A stretch of DNA of 53,695 nucleotides from Clostridia bacterium (GTDB lineage Bacteria; Bacillota; Clostridia; Oscillospirales; Acutalibacteraceae). Of the stretch, positions 36,301 through 41,696 are shown in pieces. Position numbers and translations under genes: made by a program. The DNA lies in NCBI GenBank assembly GCA_017442265.1, contig JAFSAC010000060.1, forward strand, positions 1-53,695, read 5' to 3'. The first letter of the stretch is position 1, and each line of letters starts with the position of its first letter. The notes beneath the pieces are model-generated. The model searched no databases, was not told the DNA's origin, and worked only from the letters and a program-made list of their open reading frames with translations.

Positions 36301-38474
36301 CGGCGGGTGAAGGTCCGGTTGCCGCTGATGTACAGGGTGGTGTTGTGGGGGATGTACAGGGTGCGGTCCAGCTTGATATCACTCATCACCGTGATCTTGC
36401 CGAGCCCGGCCGCCAGCGCATTCTGCAGTTCCACCACGTTGGTGACGTTGGGATTGACAATGCTTTCAGGCGGGGTTTCTTCGGTGTCCCCGTAGTTGAT
36501 AAAGCCGGGGATCGGATCGGTGGTTTCATACACCGTCAGCAGGTTGACAATGGCGTAGGCCCAGTACGCGTCGTCATACGCCGTGGTCGCGTCCACGTCG
36601 TAGTAGTTGGTTTTGTTGATATACAGCTTGGCGGCTTTGAGGTTGCCCCAGATGATCGGACCGCCTTCGGTGGCGGTATTGCCTTCCACCGTCAGACCGT
36701 TGAGGGTAACGGTGGTGTTGGTGGTGGTATGGTACATAAAACCGCCCTTGACCGCCGCGTTGTTTTTGGCGGTCATACTGTACACCTTCAGGATACTGGC
36801 GCTGGAAACGTACATACCGCCGCCGCAGTTGCCGGAGGTGTTGTCCAGCAGTACGCAGTTGTGCAGTACCGATTCCACAGCCCCGGTGTAAACGAACAGG
36901 CCGCCGCCGTTCCCGGTGGTAGAGTTGCTGTCAAAGTTGCTGAGGTACGCGTGCTGGGGAGCTCCGGCGCCAAGATCGGCGCCGCCGCCGGAGGCGGCAG
37001 CGTTGCCGCGTACCGTGCTGCTGTAAAGCTCGGCCGGAGATTCCACCGCGTACAGAAAACCGCCGTTTTTCCCGGCGCTGTTGTTAACAGCGGTAATTTC
37101 GTTCATCACCAATTTACCGGTGCCGCGGATGTAAATGCCGCCGCCGTGATAGTCGGTGGTGTTGTTTTTGATCTCTGCGCCGTTGATCTCGACGAAGCTC
37201 GTATTGGCATAGAGAGCACCGCCGCCGTAGTGATCGTCCGCCGCCGAGGAATGGTTGCCGTCAAAGATCACGTTTTCAAAATAGCCGTGAGAGCTGGCAA
37301 GAGTGACACCGCCGCCAAGATACTCCGCTCGGTTGTTCTGGAAGGTAGCGTTGGTTACCTTCAGGCGGGGATCGGTTTCCTCGCTTCCGGCGATACCGCA
37401 GTATACGGCGCCGCCGTGCCCGCCGGCAGTATTGTTATCAAAGGTGGTGGTGTCAATGGCGATAGACACACCGGTGCCGTAGATCGCACCGCCGCTTCCG
37501 CCGGAGGTGTTGTTCTGGAACAGCACCCGGGCGCCTTCGTCCTCGTCACCGTCGATGAGGATAGAGGCGGCGCTGCTGGCCGGCATATAGATCGCACCGC
37601 CGGGGCCTGCCGCGGTATTCCCCTTCATGGTACCGCTGTACATGGCGAAAGCACGGTAGACGTACACCGCACCGGCGCGGTAAGCGTGGTTGTCCTCGAG
37701 GGTGCCGTCATAAACGGTGATCGGGCCAAAGCCGTAGAACACGCCGCCACGGGAGGAAACGGTGTCGTCCTCGTCATTGACCGCATTGTGTGCGTAAGTA
37801 CCGCCGTATACCTTCAGATGACCGTACACCGTGATCGCAACCGCACCGCCGATCTGTTCGGTGTAGGAGAGTCCCGAATACAGACCGGTGAGGGTACGCT
37901 CGTTGGCCGTTTTATAGCAGTTGATAACGGTCAGGTTAGGGTACAGATCCGCCGCCGTCGTGCTTCTGCTCAGGAAAAAGACGGTGCCCGACACGGCAAC
38001 CTGCATATTGTCACGGTTGCCGTCGATGGTCAGGAGATTGGCCACGTCCGATTCGTGGTGGCCCATTTGCAGGGTGATCTCCTGTTCACAGACGGTACCG
38101 TCCTCGTATTCGCCCACCACGAAAATATCCCCGCTAAAATTGGGGTCGCGGGTTAAGGTGTGCGCTTCTTTGGTGAAGATAATGGTATCCGCCGTGACAA
38201 AGAAGGTGCGATCCAGCGCAAAATCCGCCACGATCCGGATAGCCCGGTACTGAAGGTCCAGCGCTTCGGTCAGTTCATCCGCATCCGATACGTCGATAGC
38301 ATCGGCATACAGATCCTCCTCTTCGCCGTCCTCTTCTTCACCCGTCAGGGTGTCGTCGGCGATTTCGCCGTCGCCTGCGACCGCGTCTGCCAGCACGTTG
38401 AACGGTACCGTGCAGAACACCATCACCAGGCACAAAAACAGCGCTAATAACCGACTGAGATTGTTCTTGCTCAT
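27351..38474 (-). CDS. Giant secreted protein: three beta-helix blocks, PLD-like domain, five LamG-like domains
   Basis: 3707 aa. The signal peptide (1-29) ends FNVLA, followed by an acidic linker. Three homologous beta-helix blocks (about 62-650, 675-1270, 1285-2125) each open with a capping segment (DRTFFV..., IDGNKDNM) and then run many G-G-A-I/V-Y and N-N-x-A turns. Residues 2150-2650 form a phospholipase-D-like domain: His2355-x-Lys with SSSN at 2379-2382, and His2578-x-Lys with HSMN at 2599-2602. Two C-x2-C repeat segments follow (near 2667 and 2703), another near 3496, and five LamG/concanavalin-type domains (about 2731-2888, 2921-3070, 3108-3260, 3295-3450, 3540-3695). There is no LPXTG signal, SLH domain or C-terminal membrane helix, so the attachment mode is unknown. 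The start follows AAAGGA. Function: probably an adhesin or surface-acting enzyme. Confidence 0.93.
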   Translation of the reverse strand: MSKNNLSRLLALFLCLVMVFCTVPFNVLADAVAGDGEIADDTLTGEEEDGEEEDLYADAIDVSDADELTEALDLQYRAIRIVADFALDRTFFVTADTIIFTKEAHTLTRDPNFSGDIFVVGEYEDGTVCEQEITLQMGHHESDVANLLTIDGNRDNMQVAVSGTVFFLSRSTTAADLYPNLTVINCYKTANERTLTGLYSGLSYTEQIGGAVAITVYGHLKVYGGTYAHNAVNDEDDTVSSRGGVFYGFGPITVYDGTLEDNHAYRAGAVYVYRAFAMYSGTMKGNTAAGPGGAIYMPASSAASILIDGDEDEGARVLFQNNTSGGSGGAIYGTGVSIAIDTTTFDNNTAGGHGGAVYCGIAGSEETDPRLKVTNATFQNNRAEYLGGGVTLASSHGYFENVIFDGNHSSAADDHYGGGALYANTSFVEINGAEIKNNTTDYHGGGIYIRGTGKLVMNEITAVNNSAGKNGGFLYAVESPAELYSSTVRGNAAASGGGADLGAGAPQHAYLSNFDSNSTTGNGGGLFVYTGAVESVLHNCVLLDNTSGNCGGGMYVSSASILKVYSMTAKNNAAVKGGFMYHTTTNTTVTLNGLTVEGNTATEGGPIIWGNLKAAKLYINKTNYYDVDATTAYDDAYWAYAIVNLLTVYETTDPIPGFINYGDTEETPPESIVNPNVTNVVELQNALAAGLGKITVMSDIKLDRTLYIPHNTTLYISGNRTFTRRPEFGGDLFVVGENADGTLCETEIKAIIKPLDAESTLVIDGNKDNMTVDVTGTVFYVASPGTLELHDGLTVKNCNKVGNEKVMNDPACASFYPNEIGGAVAIVAGGQLDVYGGTYTDNRVNDETETSTASSRGGVIYAFGPVNIYDGTFANNHAHRGGALYVYRKMYIYNAVIENNTAALGGAVYLPASTGAFLYLGGASSQVDESRVIFQNNSSTNSGGAIYATGKRLEVENTRFIKNSTGNNGGAIYMNPTDDVATATKPALIVKDSSFEENTATSRGGAVYMTEALVTFNNTDFTGNHSYATSYGGGAIYSTGSKSVFEGVRFTDNVADYNGGGIALYAASEATLYNVTATGNKSAAYGGFIYSNSALQVYNSTFKGNEATTQGGAVYPTTGSTTSIYSTDFIENKANGGGAIRLCNGSDGNLLQDCRFIGNVSTYFGGAIYMNGVTTAQLYNITAQNNHGTHGGFLYQTTAKSSLTINGLTVSGNTDENGGPIIWGNTFNSKLYINKANYRDLDLSAPYDDGYWAKAIYNKLTVTDITDEIPAGDEYGDEDYSNIPNYVSVSTAAELEQALLDEKPYIRLVADITADRSFFVTTDTTIFAATPYRITRATDFGGDLFVVGEYPNGRSVLLDKLPPVLTLGNPASTTENLLILDGNKNNMTVPVVGSLLFIAHSAKVNMYANTSLINARKVGNERTLDDAKYRISSRHKVGGAAVALLSGTMNIYGGIIRNNAANNETAATETDDGLTATLGSAIYNQGALNIHNGTFAHNKGARGGFVYNNSMMHVYGGTFENNYSSRLGGVFYLPSSSSVHLYIGDATGKSENTVICRNNSSYSGGGVLYNGIHASTIVYGKAEFSNNQSIKSSGGVAYCSGVLIMKNSVLKNNQSYYYGGAFHLFNSKSDFANSKAVLENCTFTGNTSRSGGGAISASASSSSLSNGTVLNITDCTFSKNTVNNGSAPALSGGYGGALYLANRSNTTVKNTDFTGNQTGSEGGAIYAAMESTLSLTDCELSGNAATNETKSYAGAISAHSSFVNASRVIFTNNTAITRAGALYNSYNSASTKDSVITLRDCQFNENHADSYGGAVYSTDRNRQTDPEGEPEMDRGLFIYDTSFTGNTTNGRGGAMYISGHNNAYLQAVDFVNNQANLDDETTSYGGAVYMTGKNLVEINGGTFTGNSADVVGGIGVYSGSSIILNKITATGNTATISYGGFLACDTASAVIHDSVLQNNSAGTGGGAIYTVDLTEMSVYNTTFDGNSAGTNGGAIHIYTGASNTLLHGCQFFNNQAVGFGGAVNISGSSLLNMYNTVAKNNAGGNGGFMYETKAGTVVTVNGLTVAGNTATVGGPIIWGNTLNAKLYINKANYVDEDTATLDEAYWSAAIVNLLTVYDESGDIPTIPAYQPGYVEETPPTAPAQKEVDADKIFQLSEKSSDAAINTTFGKLPRLDNSSNFMSRNTAVYENINGNTVTADTFVYHKGETANNGNFGEGILIFQAMQYKKAHPEEKVKISFATYRFSAAAAVCVNRNSRYFGYMRSLHADEYDQYGFVRIAYLLKAAASMGIEVTIATQRNGYPNTDYTPQVPDYYVNCLSAPCDTNYAAGHVIGDYLKFTLCEWSLVGKGGSDMMHTKACAVSHYLDMNGVAHKNATWFSSSNLDGINGGGTNGNNNLQTAIIVSDHEDIYRVTVNHINLITKYPLYEEVYLFRDLAIKRATEQAKLIAAGREAEIPSDEQIVYLGSENDPVFELYFAPMGGEMANWDELNNPFAKYMRKLSNSEDSIQVIWNNVTFANFSLRNQIQDIIIDSYHKNPDPDNRIYLNLPTFDTEAFNDLEVGKDIGYMSFNKKEFGGIHNKDVQISYTENGQRYYVSLIHSMNIHGGSMGYQTNFALVVKETELPENSVYFTMADQTSTGMVEHNYGTEEKVYLPEAMEDGYSYLECLDCGKIKETGIVHRPSEWIVDKAATESVNGIAHKECQACSLLLEAKEFTASKKEVILDMTHAAGRTFTKKAASMETIQLDATPLTLEATVLVPRELSGRAGVIVGNYSSLSGDQLNLEIRTGGRPRLFFRNGKVTVDQVFETDIRSDNPVHLAVTVDGKTATLYVDGKPVETAQLATTLPAVSGEFKIGGDKRVGNTAYFKGTIYSVNLFSDVRTVDEIQRDRIAVFPGEGNLLSSTYCTSDQQVLTGIQPIGKTFTAETSYQIPWLSATPYTVEATVKVSANQQDEAGVIVGNYNGTDGMNLEIAENGRPLIRFVNGEETTCLFDTDVRSDKAVHLAVAVEGTNATLYVNGELTETKVLSAELPVASDGFVIGGDNRDGNPAYFKGAIYSVNLFGDLRTAEEIKQDIVFVSDREQLLFSKRFAVDSTATLHNGIAGATFTKHTPIAIEKALAATPHTIEATVQLPKDMDTRAGVIVGNYDATSGDQLNLEIRTYGHPRLFFVNNGTAVDVIFKADIRSDDPVHLAVTVDELTATLYVDGVKTETRKLAVTVPETTENFKIGGDNREQQDQYFKGTIHNVSLFSDVRTADEIQKDAVAVNPNAESLLFTRNFAEEAITAAIPSGKTFTKQTSLKANRSFTDTPRTLEAVVQVPTDMDTRAGVIVGNYDATSENQLNLEIRTYGHPRLLYTGSDGAVDIIFKADIRSDDPVHLAVTVDETVATLYVNGVKTETRKISKALPEVTDNFVVGGDNRKANDQYFKGTIYSVNLFSKVKTAEEIRQDMIATDTLDEALLYSLMFGADCCEAEEHVESEWVADSVTTETVSGIDHQACLSCGKLLSYRTTPKSDDTVSVKVFEDAAGLKAETLQGGVPVDTTFTSGPKTFEALIQLDKSYNQRAGILMGNYDKSTKDQINVEIYTYGKPRLFYQVNRVAYTYTFKTDIRSANMTHLAITVDGLTASLYLNGVLKETITLAAELPNVVSGYQIGSDNRTEKPQYFKGTIYSAAMFSDVRTAEEIAYDQLIVASDSDNLLYYDSFLTEQ
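28327..28943 (-). repeat. Pair of identical 56-bp segments within LamG-coding repeats
   Basis: 28327-28382 and 28888-28943 are identical by eye over 56 bases, encoding the conserved FKADIRSDDPVHLAVTVDE part of LamG domains 3 and 4. Flanking codons differ. Perfect identity inside otherwise diverged domains points to recent duplication or gene conversion. Confidence 0.8.
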
Positions 38475-38488
38475 TATCTTTCCTTTCC

Positions 38489-38508
38489 GACGTTTGATAA
38501 AAAACGTC
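38489..38508 (-). promoter_or_regulatory. Leader hairpin before the giant gene
   Basis: GACGTTT (38489-38495) / AAACGTC (38502-38508) forms a 7-bp stem with a six-base loop, directly upstream of the AAAGGA ribosome site in the 5' leader of the giant gene. It could protect the mRNA or tune translation; no T-run follows, so it is not a terminator. Confidence 0.5.
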
Positions 38509-38530
38509 TATCAAGATATTACACAAACAA

Positions 38531-38560
38531 AGCATAGCATAACAAATCCTTAAGGTGCAA
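38531..38560 (-). promoter_or_regulatory. Candidate promoter of the giant gene
   Basis: On the minus strand TTGCAC (38560-38555) and TATGCT (38536-38531) are 18 bases apart. Transcription would begin near 38524, leaving a leader of about 50 bases that contains the hairpin. Confidence 0.5.
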
Positions 38561-38664
38561 GTACTTTATATAAAAATATATTAAATAATATATTACTTTA
38601 TATGCACATTGACCGAAACGAATGGGAGTCCTTTGTGATTACTGACGAGAAAAGGAGGAAAACC

Positions 38665-38693
38665 TTGCATAACGGCGCCGTTGGGTATATAAT
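38665..38693 (+). promoter_or_regulatory. Promoter of the SDR-cytidylyltransferase gene
   Basis: TTGCAT at 38665-38670 and a perfect TATAAT at 38688-38693, spacing 17; expected start near 38700, about 32 bases before the ATG. Confidence 0.82.
38671..38682. promoter_or_regulatory. Palindrome in the promoter spacer, candidate operator
   Basis: A perfect 12-bp palindrome AACGGCGCCGTT begins directly after the -35. Its GC-rich sequence stands out in an AT-rich intergenic region, and its place matches the TetR operator at 23688-23701, but the sequence differs, so another repressor is expected. Confidence 0.6.
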
Positions 38694-38731
38694 AAAAGCA
38701 ATTCAGATGAGCAATGGAAAAGGAAAAGAGT

Positions 38732-39898
38732 ATGAAAAAAGCAGTGGTTGTCGGCGGCAGTAACGGGGTCGGCCTGGCGATTACCAATCGGTTGATTGGG
38801 AAAGGGTATACCGTATGCGTATGCGACCGTGTGGAGCCGGATCCGTCTTTGTTGGCCGATCAAAAACAATATAGCTATTATCCCTGTGACCTGTTGGATT
38901 TTGACGAGGGCTTATTCGGAGAGCTTGCCGCCGATCCACAGGTGGAGCTTTTGATGATCACCGCCGGCTTCGGTCGTGTGGCGGATTTTGAGTATCTCCA
39001 CACGGCGGAAATTCAGAACCTGTTGCAGGTGAATACCGTGTCGGCGATCAAGATCATCCGGCTGTTTTACCATCGCATTAAGAACGATAAAGATTTTTAT
39101 TGCGGTTTTATGGGCTCTATTGCCGGGCTGGTCAGCTCGCCGATGTTCTCGGTGTACGCCGCCTCCAAAGCGGCGCTCTGCCGGTTTGCGGAAAGCGTGA
39201 ATATCGAACTGGAAGCGGCCGGGGTGGATAACCGTATTTTGAACGTGTCCCCCGGTTCGATCGCCGGCACCCGGTTTAACGGCGGGGAGAACGCCCTTGA
39301 GCAGTTAGAAGGACTGGCGCAGGAGATCGTGGAAGCGATGATCGGTCGGGAAACGCTGTATATTCCCGGGTACGAGCCGACCTATGAGGGGGTCCTCGAT
39401 CGGTATCAGGATGACCCGCACGCCTTCGGTCTTTCCAGCTATCAGTATAAAAAGGACTCCGGCCGGGTGGTGAATGAAAAGCGGGTGAAGATCGGTTACC
39501 TGTCCGGCACCTTCGATCTGTTCCACGTCGGACACCTGAATCTGCTCAAGCGTGCCAAAAGCCAGTGTGATTACCTCATCGTCGGGGTGCACCCGGACGC
39601 TTCTCACAAGGGGAAGGAAACCTTTATCCCCTTTGAAGAGCGTATGGCGGTGGTCGGCGCGATTCAGTACGTGGACAAGGTGGTGCCCTCCTGTCCCGAG
39701 GATTGCGATGCGTGGGATTTGTGGCATTATTCCAAGCTGTTCGTCGGTAGCGATTATAAAGGCACCGAGCGGTTTTTACGGTACGAAAAATATTTTGAGG
39801 ATAAAGGGGTGGAGATCGTTTACTTCCCCTACACCAAAGGTACCAGCAGCACCCAGATCCGCCAGACGATCCTTGATAAATCCGGCAACAAAAAATAA
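38732..39898 (+). CDS. Fusion of an SDR and a TagD-like cytidylyltransferase
   Basis: 388 aa with two enzyme domains. Residues 1-230 are an SDR: VVVGGSNGVGLA as cofactor loop, MGSIAG with the catalytic Ser, Tyr142/Lys146 in YAASK. Residues about 250-385 are a nucleotidyltransferase of the glycerol-3-phosphate cytidylyltransferase type: YLSGTFDLFHVGHLNLL with the H265-x-x-H268 motif, and a late TKGTSSTQIR resembling the ISTT-x-I-x-x-R signature. By analogy with the TarI/TarJ and Bcs1 pairs, which reduce a keto-sugar phosphate and then attach CMP, it may make a CDP-activated polyol for a surface polymer; here, however, the nucleotidyltransferase is of the TagD rather than the IspD-like type. 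The ATG at 38732 has AAAGGA upstream; another in-frame ATG lies at 38714. The gene stands alone, divergent from the giant protein. Confidence 0.87.
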   Translation: MKKAVVVGGSNGVGLAITNRLIGKGYTVCVCDRVEPDPSLLADQKQYSYYPCDLLDFDEGLFGELAADPQVELLMITAGFGRVADFEYLHTAEIQNLLQVNTVSAIKIIRLFYHRIKNDKDFYCGFMGSIAGLVSSPMFSVYAASKAALCRFAESVNIELEAAGVDNRILNVSPGSIAGTRFNGGENALEQLEGLAQEIVEAMIGRETLYIPGYEPTYEGVLDRYQDDPHAFGLSSYQYKKDSGRVVNEKRVKIGYLSGTFDLFHVGHLNLLKRAKSQCDYLIVGVHPDASHKGKETFIPFEERMAVVGAIQYVDKVVPSCPEDCDAWDLWHYSKLFVGSDYKGTERFLRYEKYFEDKGVEIVYFPYTKGTSSTQIRQTILDKSGNKK

Positions 39899-39905
39899 AG
39901 ATAAT

Positions 39906-39945
39906 AAAACCCGGCGGGGTGGATTTCCACTCCGCCGGGTTTTTG
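39906..39945 (+). terminator. Terminator after the SDR-cytidylyltransferase gene
   Basis: AAACCCGGCGGGGTGGA / TCCACTCCGCCGGGTTT stem followed by TTTTTG, the same family as 27235-27277. Confidence 0.92.
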
Positions 39946-39954
39946 TAAATGAAA

Positions 39955-39983
39955 AAAGCGAGGGGAGATCCCCTCGCCTTTCT
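39955..39983 (-). terminator. Terminator of the small membrane protein gene (GCGAGGGG family)
   Basis: GCGAGGGG / CCCCTCGC stem with A's at 39952-39957, which read as T's on the minus strand after the stem. This is the first of five copies of this hairpin. Confidence 0.85.
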
Positions 39984-39984
39984 G

Positions 39985-40587
39985 CTATTCAGAACGGATG
40001 TGCTTTTTTCTGTATAGAACGATTCCCGCCGCACCGCCGATGACGGCGAGTGAAACGAAGCCGACGATGATCATATCGATAAATTCCTGTTTGGCATCAA
40101 AGAGCCGTTGATCCTCGATCAGCGGCGGTTCCGGGTCCCCTAATCCCAAGCGTTCCCGGCGCGCAGCTTCGGCCTTTTCATATTCGCCGTTGTTCAGATC
40201 TTCCTGAACGGCTTTGGCCCAAAATGTTTCCGCTCCGGTCAGTTGCAGTGTCCTGGTGTCGCTGGTTGTTGCTTGCAGAATATACATCGATTGATTTTTA
40301 TCGGTGCGTGCAAATAAATATATCCGATTTTTTCTCACCCGAAATTCGTCGGACGGTATCGGTGCAGGTTTATCATAGGTGCAGGATTCTCCCAACAGCA
40401 CGTCGCCTTTGACCGCTTTTAGCGGAATCACTGTCACCGTTGAGGGGGTATATGTGACAACTTGGCCGAAGAAGACCTGTGCCGAGTCGCTGGTTATCAG
40501 CGAGTCGTGTATGTCTCCCGCTGACACCGTCATCGAAAAGCCGAGCAAAAGAGCAAGCGTACTGATCCAAAGGATACACCTCTTCAC
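39985..40587 (-). CDS. Hypothetical exported membrane protein
   Basis: 200 aa. A signal peptide (residues 1-23, cleavage after TVSA), an extracellular part with a small beta-rich domain (about 35-120, F-F-G-Q-V-V then a V-K-G-D-x-x-x-G-E segment as in OB- or Ig-like folds), a charged helical linker (125-165), then one membrane helix near residues 170-190 and a basic tail KKH. The layout is a single-pass membrane-anchored extracellular protein. No family recognised. It starts with GTG at 40585-40587, after AAAGGGGTGG. It is a single gene with its own promoter and terminator. Confidence 0.78.
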   Translation of the reverse strand: MKRCILWISTLALLLGFSMTVSAGDIHDSLITSDSAQVFFGQVVTYTPSTVTVIPLKAVKGDVLLGESCTYDKPAPIPSDEFRVRKNRIYLFARTDKNQSMYILQATTSDTRTLQLTGAETFWAKAVQEDLNNGEYEKAEAARRERLGLGDPEPPLIEDQRLFDAKQEFIDMIIVGFVSLAVIGGAAGIVLYRKKHIRSE

Positions 40588-40621
40588 GTATCACCACCCC
40601 TTTATCTGTTTTCTTATTTAC

Positions 40622-40649
40622 ATTATAGCATATATCCATAAATTTTCAA
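40622..40649 (-). promoter_or_regulatory. Promoter of the small membrane protein gene
   Basis: On the minus strand TTGAAA (40649-40644) and a perfect TATAAT (40627-40622), spacing 16; leader of about 28 bases. Confidence 0.7.
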
Positions 40650-40652
40650 TAT

Positions 40653-40684
40653 GAAAAAAGCGAGGGGAGACCCCCTCGCTTTTC
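40653..40684 (-). terminator. Terminator of the LysR gene (GCGAGGGG family)
   Basis: GCGAGGGG / CCCCTCGC stem with six A's on its left, read as T's on the minus strand. It lies 35 bp after the LysR stop. Confidence 0.85.
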
Positions 40685-40718
40685 CACTTTCTTAATTGGA
40701 ATTAGAAAATCATACCCT

Positions 40719-41591
40719 TTATTTCATCAACTCCAAAAACGCTTGGGCGGCGTGGGAGAGAGGGGCATTTTTCAGGTAGGCACAGCCGATGCTGCGCTTG
40801 GGCAGCGGGGGAGTCAGCGGGATTTTCTGAATGGTGCCGTTTTTCAATTCCTCCTCGGCAAACTGCTCCACCACGCATGAAATGCCCAGGTGAATGGAGG
40901 CAAAGCGAATGAGCAGATCGTGTACCGCCACCTCGATCTGCGGGCGCAGGGTGATGTTTTTCTCTTTGAAATTTTTGTCTAAAAACTGGCGGGAGGAAGC
41001 GTTTTTCTCGATCAGAATGAGCGGGAGTGATGCTATCTCCTCCCAGGAATAAGCGGATTTTTTTGGGAAATCCGGGCCGCAGACGAACAGGTCCTGAATG
41101 GTAAGACACGGCTCAAAATGAAGCTCGTCGTCGGTAAGCGGCATATTCACAAACGCGAGGTCCGCTTTTCCTTCCTTCACCAGCTCCAGCATCCGGGCAG
41201 AGTAGGAATTGGCCATTTCGATCTTGATCTCGGGATAGGTAGCGTGAAATTTTTCCAGATATTTGAGCAGAAAATGGGTGGTGATCGAATCACCGGCGGC
41301 GATTCTCAGCTCGCCGGTTTCGAGCTGTCGGAGCCGGTCGATTTGATTTTCGCCCTGCTCGATCGTGTTGATCGCACTTTCCACCTTCGAAAAAAGAATC
41401 TCCCCTTCGCCGGTGAGGGAGATCCCTCTTCTCGTCCGCGCGAACAGCCGGACCCCCAGATCCTCTTCCAACTGGTGGATGCATTGAGACACCGCCGACT
41501 GGGAAACATAGAGATGCTGTGCCGCGACCGAAAAGGATTTGTGCCGTGCCGCTTCGTAAAATACCCGGTAGTAATCAAGCTTGGTTTTCAT
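40719..41591 (-). CDS. LysR family transcriptional regulator
   Basis: 290-aa LysR protein. The N-terminal winged helix reads YYRVFYEAARHKSFSVAAQ then VSQSAVSQCIHQLEEDLG (about residues 5-40), and the remainder is the periplasmic-binding-like effector domain (about 90-290). The ATG at 41589-41591 is supported by AAGGTGG; two further codons upstream are open but unsupported. It is divergent from the CofE-like gene with 105 bp between, containing a TTA-N9-TAA element, so it most likely controls that gene and itself. The effector is unknown. Confidence 0.94.
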   Translation of the reverse strand: MKTKLDYYRVFYEAARHKSFSVAAQHLYVSQSAVSQCIHQLEEDLGVRLFARTRRGISLTGEGEILFSKVESAINTIEQGENQIDRLRQLETGELRIAAGDSITTHFLLKYLEKFHATYPEIKIEMANSYSARMLELVKEGKADLAFVNMPLTDDELHFEPCLTIQDLFVCGPDFPKKSAYSWEEIASLPLILIEKNASSRQFLDKNFKEKNITLRPQIEVAVHDLLIRFASIHLGISCVVEQFAEEELKNGTIQKIPLTPPLPKRSIGCAYLKNAPLSHAAQAFLELMK

Positions 41592-41601
41592 ATAAGTCCA
41601 C

Positions 41602-41618
41602 CTTATCACTGTTGTAAG
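41602..41618. promoter_or_regulatory. LysR-box-like inverted repeat
   Basis: CTTA-N9-TAAG (41602-41618) contains the T-N11-A pattern of LysR sites. It sits between the LysR gene and the promoter of the divergent gene. Confidence 0.5.
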
Positions 41619-41628
41619 TATTATCTAT

Positions 41629-41657
41629 TTTACTTATAACTTTGTTTGTATTATAAT
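41629..41657 (+). promoter_or_regulatory. Promoter of the CofE-like gene
   Basis: TTTACT at 41629-41634 and a perfect TATAAT at 41652-41657, spacing 17; expected start near 41664, leader about 33 bases. The -35 is weak, allowing activation by LysR. Confidence 0.68.
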
Positions 41658-41696
41658 AGGATCAGACGAAATAGTCAACAGTTGGAGGAAAATGTT

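Noticed and set aside
36105..38156. 683-codon plus-strand open frame (and many others) opposite the giant gene
   Set aside because: It is antisense to GC-rich beta-helix repeats; the translation is low-complexity V/G/R/H/D text with no domain and no ribosome site, as expected of a shadow frame.
32100..38200. Regular DNA repeats within the giant gene as a possible CRISPR array
   Set aside because: The repeats are coding (GGA-I-Y beta-helix turns), imperfect, irregularly spaced and in one open frame; no cas genes are present.
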